Assembly: GCF_017948485.1 (NCBI RefSeq)
Contig: NZ_JAFFSX010000004.1
Span: 124,001 to 188,000, forward strand
Source: Streptomyces sp. GESEQ-35
GTDB taxonomy: Bacteria > Actinomycetota > Actinomycetes > Streptomycetales > Streptomycetaceae
Direction of reading: 5' to 3'
DNA: 64,000 bases
The position numbers were made by a program, and so were the translations under genes. Numbering within the stretch: position 1 is the stretch's first letter; each line of letters opens with the position of its first letter. The notes under the pieces were generated by a model. The model was not told the origin of the DNA. It was given only the letters and a program-made list of their open reading frames with translations, and did not search any database. Below, piece after piece: positions 48,582 to 57,286 of the stretch.

Positions 48582-49334
48582 GTGACATTCGGTGAGCAGC
48601 CGGCATACCTGCGTGTCGCGGGTGATCTCCGCAAGAAGATCGTCGACGGTTCACTGCCTCCGCACACCCGCCTCCCGTCACAGGCCAGGATCCGTGAGGA
48701 GTACGGCGTCTCGGACACCGTCGCCCTCGAGGCGCGCAAGGTGCTGATGGCCGAGGGCCTGGTCGAGGGCCGCTCCGGCTCCGGGACGTATGTGCGCGAG
48801 CGGCCGGTGCCCCGCCGTATCGCCCGCTCCGGGTTCCGGCCCGCCGGGGGCGCGACGCCGTTCCGGCAGGAGCAGGCCGACGGCGAGACGCGCGGCACCT
48901 GGGAGTCCAGCAGCCGGCAGGCCGAGGCGAGCAGTGCCGTCGCCGAGCGGCTCGCCGTACAGCCCGGGGACCGCGTGATGTGCACCAAGTACGTCTTCCG
49001 GGAGGCCGGCGAGGCGATGATGCTCTCCACCTCCTGGGAGCCCCTCGCCGTCACCGGCCGTACGCCTGTGATGCTGCCCGAGGAGGGCCCCCTCGGCGGC
49101 ATGGGCGTCGTCGAGCGCATGGCCGCCATCGACGTCGTCGTGGACAACGTGACGGAGGAGGTCGGCGCGCGTCCGGGCCTCGCCGAGGAACTGCTCGCGT
49201 TGGGCGGCGTTCCCGGCCATGTCGTCCTCGTCGTCTCCCGCACGTACTACGCCTCGGGCCGCCCGGTGGAGACGGCCGACGTGGTCATCCCGGCCGACCG
49301 CTACCAGGTCGCCTATCACCTTCCTGTGAAGTAG
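48582..49334 (+). CDS. GntR/HutC-family regulator with UTRA domain
   Basis: Protein of 250 aa. N-terminal winged HTH (PAYLRVAGDLRKKIVDGSLP, LPSQARIREEYGVSDTVALE, GSGTYV) and a UTRA ligand-binding domain (~95-245). These regulators sense sugars or small metabolites. The ligand and targets are not visible; no transporter is adjacent. GGGAGCGG precedes GTG 48582. A GTTG...CAAC partial dyad upstream (around 48550-48566) could be an autoregulatory site. Confidence 0.85.
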   Translation: MTFGEQPAYLRVAGDLRKKIVDGSLPPHTRLPSQARIREEYGVSDTVALEARKVLMAEGLVEGRSGSGTYVRERPVPRRIARSGFRPAGGATPFRQEQADGETRGTWESSSRQAEASSAVAERLAVQPGDRVMCTKYVFREAGEAMMLSTSWEPLAVTGRTPVMLPEEGPLGGMGVVERMAAIDVVVDNVTEEVGARPGLAEELLALGGVPGHVVLVVSRTYYASGRPVETADVVIPADRYQVAYHLPVK

Positions 49335-49703
49335 CGCACGCCGTCACGGCGGTTGCCCCGGCGCCCGTCCAACGGGCGCCCGTCCGCCGGGCGTTGGAAT
49401 CCGGTCGTTCTCGCAGGTCGCGTCAGGCACCTGCGGCAGGTCGCTGACCGGATGTGCGAACGCGCCCGCACGGCGCACTCGTCGCCGTGCGCCCCCTGCG
49501 TCATGGCTGGTTGCGTACCTCTTTGTGAAAAGCCGTATTCGCTGCGTGAAGGTTAGGCGTAGGCTCAGGCATATGCGGATTGCGGTTTCCTTAGCGGGTG
49601 GGGCACGGCACAGGCCGCGAGCGAAGCGAAATGGGGGTCCCCCCGGCCGAAGGCCGGGGGAGGGACTCGTGCGGTCGTGAGTGAGAAGGAGCAGTGGGGC
49701 GGG
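49335..49703. other. Intergenic region with two GC-rich hairpins and a small repeat
   Basis: GGCGCCCGT/ACGGGCGCC (49360-49380, 9 bp) and CGCACGGCG/CGCCGTGCG (49467-49491, 9 bp) may terminate the GntR transcript. 49604-49670 holds another common Streptomyces hairpin unit (GGGGGTCCCCCC GGCC ... CCGGGGGAGGGACTCGTG). No gene is supportable. Confidence 0.5.
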
Positions 49704-49895
49704 ATGAACGACAGCACGATCACTCTTCCCTGGCTCGTGATACGGCAGGACGACAACGGCAATCGCTACCGTGTGGGCCGGTACGCGACCCGGGCCGAGG
49801 CCCAGAAGATCGCCGACAGCCTCGACACCCGCGGACACAAGCAGCTGTACTGGGTCGAGCGGATCGGACAGAACGGGGCGAGCCCGATCGACTGA
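49704..49895 (+). CDS. Small conserved actinobacterial protein
   Basis: Protein of 63 aa: ITLPWLVIRQDDNGNRYRVG then RYATRAEAQKIADSLDTRGH KQLYWVERI. The compact beta-beta-alpha-beta pattern resembles a SPOR-like minidomain. Function unknown. ATG 49704 is preferred; an in-frame GTG at 49677 would add nine residues, with AAGGAG lying between the two. Confidence 0.65.
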   Translation: MNDSTITLPWLVIRQDDNGNRYRVGRYATRAEAQKIADSLDTRGHKQLYWVERIGQNGASPID

Positions 49896-49939
49896 CCAGG
49901 CGTGCGTGAGCCCGGAACCCCTCCCGTAGGCTCCCGCGC

Positions 49940-50338
49940 ATGATGGAACCGATCGTGGTCGTGGGGGCGGCACTCGTCGACGGCGGACGGCTGCTCGCCG
50001 CCCGCCGCAGCGCACCCCCCGAACTGGCCGGACGCTGGGAGCTGCCCGGCGGCAAGGTCGAACCCGGCGAGACCCCCGAAGCGGCCCTCGTGCGCGAACT
50101 GCGCGAGGAACTCGGCGTCGAGACCGCGGTCGTAGGCCGCGTGCCGGGCCAGTGGCCGCTGAAGCCGCCGTACGTCCTCCAGGTGTGGACCGCCCGCCTC
50201 CTCCCCGCCTCCCCGGACCCCAAGCCCCTCCAGGACCACGACGAGCTGCGCTGGCTGACGCCGGCGGAGCTGTGGGACGTACCGTGGCTGGAGCAGGACG
50301 TGCAGGCGGTGTGTGAGGTCGAGCAACGGCTGGGGTGA
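49940..50338 (+). CDS. Nudix hydrolase, MutT (8-oxo-dGTP diphosphatase) type
   Basis: Protein of 132 aa. The Nudix box is complete: GGKVEPGETPEAALVRELREELGV (G-x5-E-x7-REUxEE-x-G pattern). WELPGGK and the C-terminal HDELRWLTPAEL are as in MutT. It probably removes oxidised nucleotides. TAGGCT (49927-49932) lies 7 nt before ATG 49940, indicating a leaderless mRNA. Confidence 0.9.
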   Translation: MMEPIVVVGAALVDGGRLLAARRSAPPELAGRWELPGGKVEPGETPEAALVRELREELGVETAVVGRVPGQWPLKPPYVLQVWTARLLPASPDPKPLQDHDELRWLTPAELWDVPWLEQDVQAVCEVEQRLG

Positions 50339-50367
50339 GGAGGCGTGGGGCGAAGCCCCCGCTCTCC

Positions 50368-50440
50368 AGGGGCGCGGGGAACTGCGCGACCAGCCACAAC
50401 GAACCCGCACCCGCACAACGACACCAGGCCCCGAGCTCTT
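50368..50440. repeat. Family B intergenic repeat
   Basis: AGGGGCGCGGGGAACTGCGC GACCAGCCACAACGAACCCG CACCCG. Closest to the copy at 5055. Confidence 0.75.
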
Positions 50441-50557
50441 AGGCGCATTCGCCCAACCCGCGCAGCGGACGGTACTGGCGGCTAGATATCGGGTATGTGC
50501 CAATTAACCCCACGAAACCGGACATGGTGGGCTGGCTGGCCTGGGAAGTGATCGGGC

Positions 50558-50956
50558 GTGATCGACACCGAAGGCGACCGCGCCGAGTGGAGCTTTCCCG
50601 CGGACCCCGGCGCCGTACGCGCTGCCCGTGCCGCCGTCCGCGGGCGACTGCGCGACTGGGACCTCGACAGCGTCGCAGACATCACGGCCCTGCTGGTCAG
50701 CGAGTTGGTCACCAACTCCCTGCGGCACGCCACGGGCCCCATCGGTGTACGGCTGGTCCGTCCCGCGGCCCTGGGTGACGTGCTCCTGGTCGAGGTCTCC
50801 GACCCCCTCCCGGACCCGCCACGTGAGCGTGCGGCCCTGCCCGAGGACGAGAGTGGGCGCGGACTCCAACTCGTCGCCCTGTCCTCGCGTCGCTGGGGAA
50901 CCCGGCCCGGCGCGGCGGGCAAGACGGTGTGGTTCGAACTGGCGGTACCGGGCTGA
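50558..50956 (+). CDS. Stand-alone HATPase_c anti-sigma-type kinase
   Basis: Protein of 132 aa. RsbW-like: N-box ALLVSELVTNSLRHA, G-box ESGRGLQLVALSSRRWG and C-terminal GKTVWFELAVPG. Such proteins phosphorylate anti-sigma antagonists or act as light regulators of sigma factors. It lies 250 nt upstream of a phosphatase that carries a homologous C-terminal domain, so they may act on the same STAS protein. GTG 50558 has GGGAAG 9 nt upstream. Confidence 0.85.
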   Translation: MIDTEGDRAEWSFPADPGAVRAARAAVRGRLRDWDLDSVADITALLVSELVTNSLRHATGPIGVRLVRPAALGDVLLVEVSDPLPDPPRERAALPEDESGRGLQLVALSSRRWGTRPGAAGKTVWFELAVPG

Positions 50957-51206
50957 ACCGGGTGTACAGCCCACGTCGCACTGTCCGGTGGCTGGTTCAG
51001 GCCACTGGCGGTTGTTGAGTCGCGTGATTCGACGACGTGTCCGCTGGTTAGAAGACTGTAGGTGTTGTCGCAGTGCGGACCGAAAATCGTCGGCACCGTG
51101 CTGTGATCGTGAACACCGTGTCGTGCGGCGTCGTAGTGCTGGATACTGCGGGCAGCCGCCTCCGGTGACCGGTGCCGGACGCGGTGAGCTGGAGGGGACG
51201 GTTCGC

Positions 51207-53870
51207 GTGAGCGAGATACCAGCGAAGGCCACGGAGTCCGAGGACCCGTCGGGCGGCGCGAGGACGGGAGCCGCGGCTGCCGTCGCGGCCGACGCGACGA
51301 GAGCCTCCGGCACTGCCGGGCGGCCCGGCGACGTGCCGTTCGCCGACGCGCCCGCCGGTGACGCCATGTGGCAGAGCAGCCCGCCCGGCTCCATCTACGA
51401 CTACATCAAGGTCGCGTCCTTCTCCATCGGCGCCGACGGCCTCGTCGACCAGTGGAGCCTGCGCGCCGAGCAGCTCTTCGGCATCCCCTCCGAGCGGGCC
51501 GTCGGCATGGATCCCATCGAGGCGTTCATCGACCCGGACCTGCGCGAGGAGGGCCAGCGGAAGATGGCCGAGATCCTCGACGGCCGGGAGTGGACCGGCG
51601 TGGTCCCCTTCCGGAACCCGGAGACGGCCCACGGCGATCGTGGCGGCGAGGGCCTCGCCGAGGTCTACGTCATGCCGACGCGCACCGAGGACGGCGAGAA
51701 GGCCGCCGTCTGCATCGTCGTCGACGTCCGCACGCTCCGCAGCATCGAGACCGACCTCGCCGCCTCGCAGTCGATTTTCGGCCAATCTCCCTTCGGCTTT
51801 CTGCTCATCGACACCGACCTGCGGGTTCGCCGCGCCAACCAGCGGTTCGCCTCCACGTTCGGTGGCACCCCGGACGACCACCGCGGCCGAGGGGTCCACG
51901 ACTATCTGACCCGGCCGGAGGCCGAACGGGTCTCCGCTGTCCTGCGCCGCGTCCTGGAGACCGGCGACGCCATCACGGACATGCACGTCACGGGCTTTCT
52001 GCCGAACTCCGACGAGCGCCGCCACTGGTCCATCAACCTCTACCGGGTGCACAGCGGCACCGGCCGCCCCATCGGCATCGCATGGCTCGGAACCGACATC
52101 ACCGCCCGCCGCGCCGCCGCCCGCGAGGCCGCCGCCGCCCGGCGCAATCTCGCCCTTCTCAATGAAGCGGGCGCCCGCATCGGCAACTCCCTCGACCTGG
52201 AGACCACGGCCCGCGAACTCCTCGACGTCGTCGTCCCCGGCTTCTGCGACCTGGCGACGGTCGACCTCTACCAGGGCCTGCTGGCCGGCGACGAGACCCC
52301 GCCCGGGCTCGCCGACGGCAGCGCGTCGCTGCGCCGGGTCGCCTTCGCCAGCGCGGTCTCCGACGCACCCTTCATCGGCGGCGGCACGCCGGTCGCCGTC
52401 GGCGCCGTCCACCACTACCCCTTCAACTCCCCCTGCGCGGACGCCCTGCGCACCGCCAAGCCGCGGCGCGTCCCGCCCGAGGAGGGCGGCCTCGTCCAGT
52501 CCACGTTCGCCGTACCGATGGTCGCCCACGACACCGTCGTAGGACTCGCGCAGTTCTCCCGTACGAAGGGCAGTGAGCCGTTCGGCGACCGGGACCGGGA
52601 CCTGGCGGTGGAGCTGGCGGCGCGGGCGGCGGTCTGCATCGACAACGCCCGCCTGTACCGCCGGGAGCACGAACGGGCCCTGATACTCCAGCGGTCCCTG
52701 CTTCCGCCGGGTGACCCGGTGGCCGCCGGCCTGGACATCGCCTGCCGCTATCTGCCCGGCAACAGCTCCGCCGACCGGCCCAGCGAGGTGGGCGGCGACT
52801 GGTTCGACGTCATCGAACTGCCCGGCCATCGCACGGCGTTGGTGGTCGGCGACGTGATGGGACGCGGCCTGCGCGCCGCGGTGGCGATGGGTGAACTCCG
52901 GTCCGCGGTACGGACCCTGGCGCTGCTGGACCTCGAACCGGCGGAGGTTCTGTCGGCGCTGGACGAGATCGCGCGGGGCCTCGGGGCGCCGGGCGGCGTC
53001 CAGCAGGCGACCCGGGCCGCCCGCCGCCCCCGCGAGGCGGACCTGTCCGAGGTGTATCTGGCGACCTGCGTGTACGCGGTCTACGACTCGGTGACCAGGC
53101 GCTGCACGTTCGCGAACGCGGGCCATCTGCCTCCCGTCCTGGTCGAACCCGGCGAGGACGCGCTGATGCTGGACGTGCCGCCGGGCATGCCGCTGGGCGT
53201 CGGCGGGGAGCCCTTCGAGGAGGTGGAGGTCGAACTACCCGAAGGCGCCCTGTTGGCGCTCTACACGGATGGACTGGTCGAATCCCGCGACCACCCCCTG
53301 GACGAGGGCCTCAATGCGTTCGTAGGAGCCCTCACGGACCCCTCCGAGCCCCTTGAGGATGTCTGCGACCACGTCCTCAACACCCTCGACACCCATCACG
53401 GCGAGGACGACATCGCCCTGCTGATGGCCCGGGTCCAGGGTCTGCCGGCCGGGTCCGTGGGCGACTGGACGCTGCCCCGTGAGCCCCGCAGCGTGGGCCG
53501 CGCCCGTGAGTACGCGCGCGGGCAGCTGCTGAGCTGGGACCTCGAACCGCTCGTCGACACGACGGAGTTGCTCGTCAGCGAACTGGTCACCAACGCCTTG
53601 AGGTACGGCGAGGGTGAGATCCGACTACGGCTGCTCCTGGACCGCACCCTGGTCTGCGAGGTCTGGGACGCGGGGCTGGTCCAGCCCCGCCGCCGCCGCG
53701 CCCGCGACACGGACGAGGGCGGCCGGGGCCTCCAACTCGTCGGCCTCCTCTCCGCCGCCTGGGGCTCCCGGCGCACCCCGCGCGGCAAGACGGTCTGGTT
53801 CGAACTCCCCCTGCCGGACGGCGAAACGGGCCTGGCGGATCCGGCGGAGGCGTTGCTCAGCTTGTTCTGA
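51207..53870 (+). CDS. PAS-PAS-GAF-PP2C phosphatase with C-terminal HATPase_c
   Basis: Protein of 887 aa. Disordered N-terminus, two PAS domains (~60-165 and ~180-300), GAF (~310-480), SpoIIE-type PP2C (~500-725; EVGGDWFDVIELPGH, VVGDVMGRGLR, YTDGLVESRDH, GEDDIALLMAR) and HATPase_c (~750-870; ELLVSELVTNALRYG, DEGGRGLQLVG). A multi-sensor partner-switching regulator; input signals unknown. GTG 51207 follows GGAGGGG. The 250-nt upstream gap contains no gene. Confidence 0.9.
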   Translation: MSEIPAKATESEDPSGGARTGAAAAVAADATRASGTAGRPGDVPFADAPAGDAMWQSSPPGSIYDYIKVASFSIGADGLVDQWSLRAEQLFGIPSERAVGMDPIEAFIDPDLREEGQRKMAEILDGREWTGVVPFRNPETAHGDRGGEGLAEVYVMPTRTEDGEKAAVCIVVDVRTLRSIETDLAASQSIFGQSPFGFLLIDTDLRVRRANQRFASTFGGTPDDHRGRGVHDYLTRPEAERVSAVLRRVLETGDAITDMHVTGFLPNSDERRHWSINLYRVHSGTGRPIGIAWLGTDITARRAAAREAAAARRNLALLNEAGARIGNSLDLETTARELLDVVVPGFCDLATVDLYQGLLAGDETPPGLADGSASLRRVAFASAVSDAPFIGGGTPVAVGAVHHYPFNSPCADALRTAKPRRVPPEEGGLVQSTFAVPMVAHDTVVGLAQFSRTKGSEPFGDRDRDLAVELAARAAVCIDNARLYRREHERALILQRSLLPPGDPVAAGLDIACRYLPGNSSADRPSEVGGDWFDVIELPGHRTALVVGDVMGRGLRAAVAMGELRSAVRTLALLDLEPAEVLSALDEIARGLGAPGGVQQATRAARRPREADLSEVYLATCVYAVYDSVTRRCTFANAGHLPPVLVEPGEDALMLDVPPGMPLGVGGEPFEEVEVELPEGALLALYTDGLVESRDHPLDEGLNAFVGALTDPSEPLEDVCDHVLNTLDTHHGEDDIALLMARVQGLPAGSVGDWTLPREPRSVGRAREYARGQLLSWDLEPLVDTTELLVSELVTNALRYGEGEIRLRLLLDRTLVCEVWDAGLVQPRRRRARDTDEGGRGLQLVGLLSAAWGSRRTPRGKTVWFELPLPDGETGLADPAEALLSLF

Positions 53871-53889
53871 GGGGGTGCCGGACGCCGGT

Positions 53890-55911
53890 CTACGTCGCTG
53901 TGCCCCCTCGGCGGGCGCGGCTGTGGGGTCCGCCGAAGCTCGCGGGCGGGCCACCGTCCGGCGCGCCGCCCAGCAGGATCCCGCCGAGGACCGCCCCGCT
54001 GACACCCATCTCACGGGCCGTTCCGGCGACCGGGTTGCCGTGTACACGGACGTCCTGTTCGGCGAGAGCAAGGGCGTGCCGGGCGAGGGTGTCGGCCGTG
54101 GCGCGGTCGCCGGTCACCGTGCGCTCGGGGGGCCTCAGGCGCCCCACCTCAGGCGCACGGTTCTGGTCGGCGGCAGCCGTACGGTCCCGGCTCCCCGCCC
54201 GGAGCCCGGCGGCCGCACGCTCCTCAGGCCCCGCCGCGAGCAGCCGCTCCGCCTCCGCCAGCAGCGTTCGGGCCTCGCTGCCCATCGCACCCCGGTGTGT
54301 CACCACGAACCCGTCCGCAAGGGCGACCGACGCGCGGGCGGCCAGCAGAGCAGCGGTCGGCAGCACCCCCGCCCGCCCCGACGCCACCGGCACGACCGCC
54401 CGCACAATCCGACGCAGGGCATCGAGCGGGTCGTACGGCCCACCGGTCAACTCCTCTCGTACGGCGGCCAGCACGCCATCGGCATGCCGAATCCGCGCAC
54501 GCAACTCACCCACGGGCACGTCCGGGCCACCACCGCCCGCCTGATCGACGGCGAGCCCCCCGATCGCCGAGGGCGTGCCTGCCCCACGCCCGGCCGGATC
54601 GGTCCCTGTGCCCGTGTCACCCACGTCCCCGCTCGTCGTTCGGCCTCCGCCGCTATCGGCCGACGTGCCTGCGTCACCACCGGTCCCCGTGCCTATGCCC
54701 TCCGCCCCGCCGCCCGTCGCCCTGTCCCCGCCGCCATCGGCCGACGCGTCTGCGCCTGTGCCGCTCCTCGCCCCGCCCTCCGTCGCTCCCACCCCACCGC
54801 CCGCGTCCGGCAGCCGCCCCCGTGCCCCCGCTATCTCCGCCTCCGCGCCGGTCAGCGTGGCTGGGACGAGGGTCTCTGCCTCGGTGAGTTCTCGGGCGAG
54901 GTGGTCGATGGTGTCGAGGAACACCGTGGCCTGGGCGACGGCGGACTCGGCGGCGCGTAGGTGGCGTGCGGCGCGTTCGGCCTCGTGGGAATCGGTGGCC
55001 TGGCGGGCCTCGTTGAGGCGGGATGTGGCGAACACCAGCCGGTCCTTGGCCTGTTCGACGTCGCCGGTGACGGGGGCGGTCGCGGCGTGTGCGTACCGGT
55101 TGACGAGGTCGGCGAGGGTCGCCTCCACGGCACCTGCGCGGCCCGCCAGCTCCCGGAACCGTGTCTCAGCGGCCTCCAGCGCCTCGCCCACGCCCCGCTC
55201 CAGCCCGCGCAGTTGGTCGAACCCGGCCGCCTCCGCGTCCAGCCGCCGCCCCGCCTCCTGGCACCGCCCGACGATCCCGGCGAGCGCGTGCCGTCGGGAC
55301 GCCCCGTCGGCCGGGACGCCGTCGTCGTACTGCTGCCGCATCCGGAAGGCGGACGACAGCTCGGACTCCGCGTCCCTGAGCGCCCGCGCGAAGGGCGCCA
55401 CGGCCGCCGTACCCAACAAGGCCTCGGCGAAGCCGAGTTCCTCACGGCTGGTCCGGACGCAGTCGTCCGCCTCGATCAGCAATGCCCGTGCCTGCTCGTC
55501 GAGTTCGGTGGCGAGCGGGGCCGATGCCACGACCGTGGCGCCGCCCGGCGTCGTACGGGTGCGCATCCGCCGGGTCCGCCGTACGTACGCGTAACCGGCG
55601 AGCGCGACCGCCGCGCTCGCCGCGACAAGCGGCAGGACGAGGTCCGCGGTGGATGTCTCGTCCTCTTCCTGCGATACCTGCGATACCTGTGATGTTTGTG
55701 ATGTCTGCGATGTCCGAGATTCCCCCTGCACCCCCTGCACCCCCTGCGCCCCCACCCGCACGGCCGGAACCGGATCCTCGGCATTGATCGTCATCCCCGG
55801 CAGCACGAGCCACACCAGCCCGGCCGCACCACCCAGCACGGTATGCGCCACCCGCACGGATATGTGCGAGGCGGCACGCCGCGGCCGGCCCCGGAACAAG
55901 GATGACGTCAC
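53890..55911 (-). CDS. Membrane coiled-coil protein related to TPM-domain proteins, TPM domain absent
   Basis: Protein of 673 aa. Signal-like helix (~20-45), a short linker full of repeats (QGVQGVQGE, TSQTSQTSQVSQVSQ), a membrane helix (LVLPLVAASAAVALAGYAYV), basic patch RRTRRMRTRTTPGG, then long alpha-helical/coiled-coil segments and a low-complexity Gly/Thr/Asp stretch (~375-455); the C-terminus is GGILLGG... . Homologues I remember carry an extracytoplasmic TPM domain between signal and membrane helix; here only the repeat linker remains. GTG 55911 lies 7 nt after TACGCT: probably leaderless. Confidence 0.7.
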   Translation of the reverse strand: MTSSLFRGRPRRAASHISVRVAHTVLGGAAGLVWLVLPGMTINAEDPVPAVRVGAQGVQGVQGESRTSQTSQTSQVSQVSQEEDETSTADLVLPLVAASAAVALAGYAYVRRTRRMRTRTTPGGATVVASAPLATELDEQARALLIEADDCVRTSREELGFAEALLGTAAVAPFARALRDAESELSSAFRMRQQYDDGVPADGASRRHALAGIVGRCQEAGRRLDAEAAGFDQLRGLERGVGEALEAAETRFRELAGRAGAVEATLADLVNRYAHAATAPVTGDVEQAKDRLVFATSRLNEARQATDSHEAERAARHLRAAESAVAQATVFLDTIDHLARELTEAETLVPATLTGAEAEIAGARGRLPDAGGGVGATEGGARSGTGADASADGGGDRATGGGAEGIGTGTGGDAGTSADSGGGRTTSGDVGDTGTGTDPAGRGAGTPSAIGGLAVDQAGGGGPDVPVGELRARIRHADGVLAAVREELTGGPYDPLDALRRIVRAVVPVASGRAGVLPTAALLAARASVALADGFVVTHRGAMGSEARTLLAEAERLLAAGPEERAAAGLRAGSRDRTAAADQNRAPEVGRLRPPERTVTGDRATADTLARHALALAEQDVRVHGNPVAGTAREMGVSGAVLGGILLGGAPDGGPPASFGGPHSRARRGGTAT
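55668..55748 (-). repeat. 9-bp tandem repeats inside the coiled-coil membrane-protein gene
   Basis: Six 9-bp units (CCTGCGATA-type) at 55668-55721 encode the (S/T)QV/TSQ repeats, and three CCCCCTGCA-type units at 55722-55748 encode the GVQ repeats. Both keep the reading frame. Confidence 0.8.
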
Positions 55912-55997
55912 ATTTCGGAGCGTATGACCGGGTATGAGCCCGCGCGACCGGGGTGCGTCAGGCGGGGTGCGGCCTCGACGAGGGAGGGGACACGGGG

Positions 55998-57146
55998 ATG
56001 AACGAACCGACGCTTGAAACGGCAGACGTACCGCCGGCCGGCGGTGACGAGGACACGCCACAGGAGCCACCCGCACCCGACGACGAGAGCGGCGACGAGA
56101 GCGGCAAGGATGGTGCGGGTCGGAAGAAGTGGCCCAGACGCACCCGCCGTACCCTTCTCGCCCTCCTCCTGGCCCTGCTCCTACCCCTCCTCGCCGCCGA
56201 AGCAGCCCTCCGTCTGAACTACACCGGCGACCTCGCATCCGGCACCCACACCCGCGACCGCGACGCGATCTGGCTGGGCCACGCCTGGGTCGACGGCCGG
56301 AAGAAGGACGCCGACGTCACCGCCCTCGCCCGGCAGCTCGAAACCACCGGCATCAGGGACCTCTACGTCCACGCAGGCCCCCTGGAACACGACGGAACGC
56401 TGCCCGGGTCGGCGTACCCGAGGGCCAGTTGGTTCATCGACGCCGTGCACGAGGCAATCCCCGGCATCCGCGTCCAGGCCTGGCTCGGCGACGTGCTGGC
56501 CACCGAGAGCCCCGACGGCATGCGCCTGGAGCGTCCGGAGACCAGATCGGCCGTGGTCGCCTCCACCCGGCAGATCCTGGCGGCCGGCTTCGACGGCGTC
56601 CACTTCGACCTGGAGCCCCTCCACTCGGACGACGGCGACTACCTCACGCTCCTCGACGCCCTGCACCGCGTCACCCGCGCCCAGGACGCCCCGCTCTCCG
56701 TCGCCGCCCACCAGATCGACCCGCTCCCCGGCTTCCACTCCTTCTGGGGCGCGACCACCGGCCACCCGAAATGGTGGTCGCAGGAGTTCTTCGGCCAGGT
56801 GGCCCGCCGCGTCGACCAGATCGCCGTCATGTCGTACGACACCATGCAGCCGTTGGAGAGCACGTACGGCGGCTATGTCGCCCAGCAGACCTCCCTCGCC
56901 CTGGAGGTCACCCCGCCCACCACCGACCTGCTGATGGGCCTGCCCTTCTTCCACGAGAACCGCTTCGGCCACTGGGCGCACGCCGAAACCGTCCCCGCCG
57001 CCGTCCGCGGCGTCCGCCTCGGCCTGTCCCGCACGGACGCGGACCGCCCGAACTTCGGCGTCGCCCTGTACGTCGACTTCGCCGCGACCGAGGAGGACTG
57101 GACGGCGTACCGGGAGGGCTGGGTGAACAAGCCGGACGTGGGGTGA
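55998..57146 (+). CDS. Membrane-anchored GH18-like TIM-barrel protein
   Basis: Protein of 382 aa. Acidic cytoplasmic N-terminus (~1-45), a membrane helix (RTLLALLLALLLPLLAAEAA), then an extracytoplasmic barrel. The motif FDGVHFDLEPLH matches the GH18 DGxxxDxE catalytic signature, and VDQIAVMSYDTM is a matching barrel strand. Substrate unknown; related proteins bind or cleave amino-sugar polymers. ATG 55998 follows AGGGGA. Divergent from the coiled-coil gene. Confidence 0.75.
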   Translation: MNEPTLETADVPPAGGDEDTPQEPPAPDDESGDESGKDGAGRKKWPRRTRRTLLALLLALLLPLLAAEAALRLNYTGDLASGTHTRDRDAIWLGHAWVDGRKKDADVTALARQLETTGIRDLYVHAGPLEHDGTLPGSAYPRASWFIDAVHEAIPGIRVQAWLGDVLATESPDGMRLERPETRSAVVASTRQILAAGFDGVHFDLEPLHSDDGDYLTLLDALHRVTRAQDAPLSVAAHQIDPLPGFHSFWGATTGHPKWWSQEFFGQVARRVDQIAVMSYDTMQPLESTYGGYVAQQTSLALEVTPPTTDLLMGLPFFHENRFGHWAHAETVPAAVRGVRLGLSRTDADRPNFGVALYVDFAATEEDWTAYREGWVNKPDVG

Positions 57147-57224
57147 GCCGCACCGCGCCGGCGATGTAACCATCCCGCCATCCAGCCGTCGTGCGGACTT
57201 TCCCTCTTTGGGCCCCCTAGTTTG

Positions 57225-57253
57225 TTGTGAACGTGCTGTGCCCGTCCTACGGT
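57225..57253 (+). promoter_or_regulatory. Promoter of the methyltransferase gene
   Basis: TTGTGA (57225-57230), 17-nt spacer, TACGGT (57248-57253), a good match to the principal (HrdB) sigma consensus, 33 nt before ATG 57287. Confidence 0.65.
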
Positions 57254-57286
57254 CCACATCTCCGATCCCTGTGAGGTCGCACATCC

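Noticed and set aside
55668..55748. Short tandem repeats considered as a CRISPR array
   Set aside because: Units are 9 bp, contiguous, without spacers, and lie inside a coding frame.
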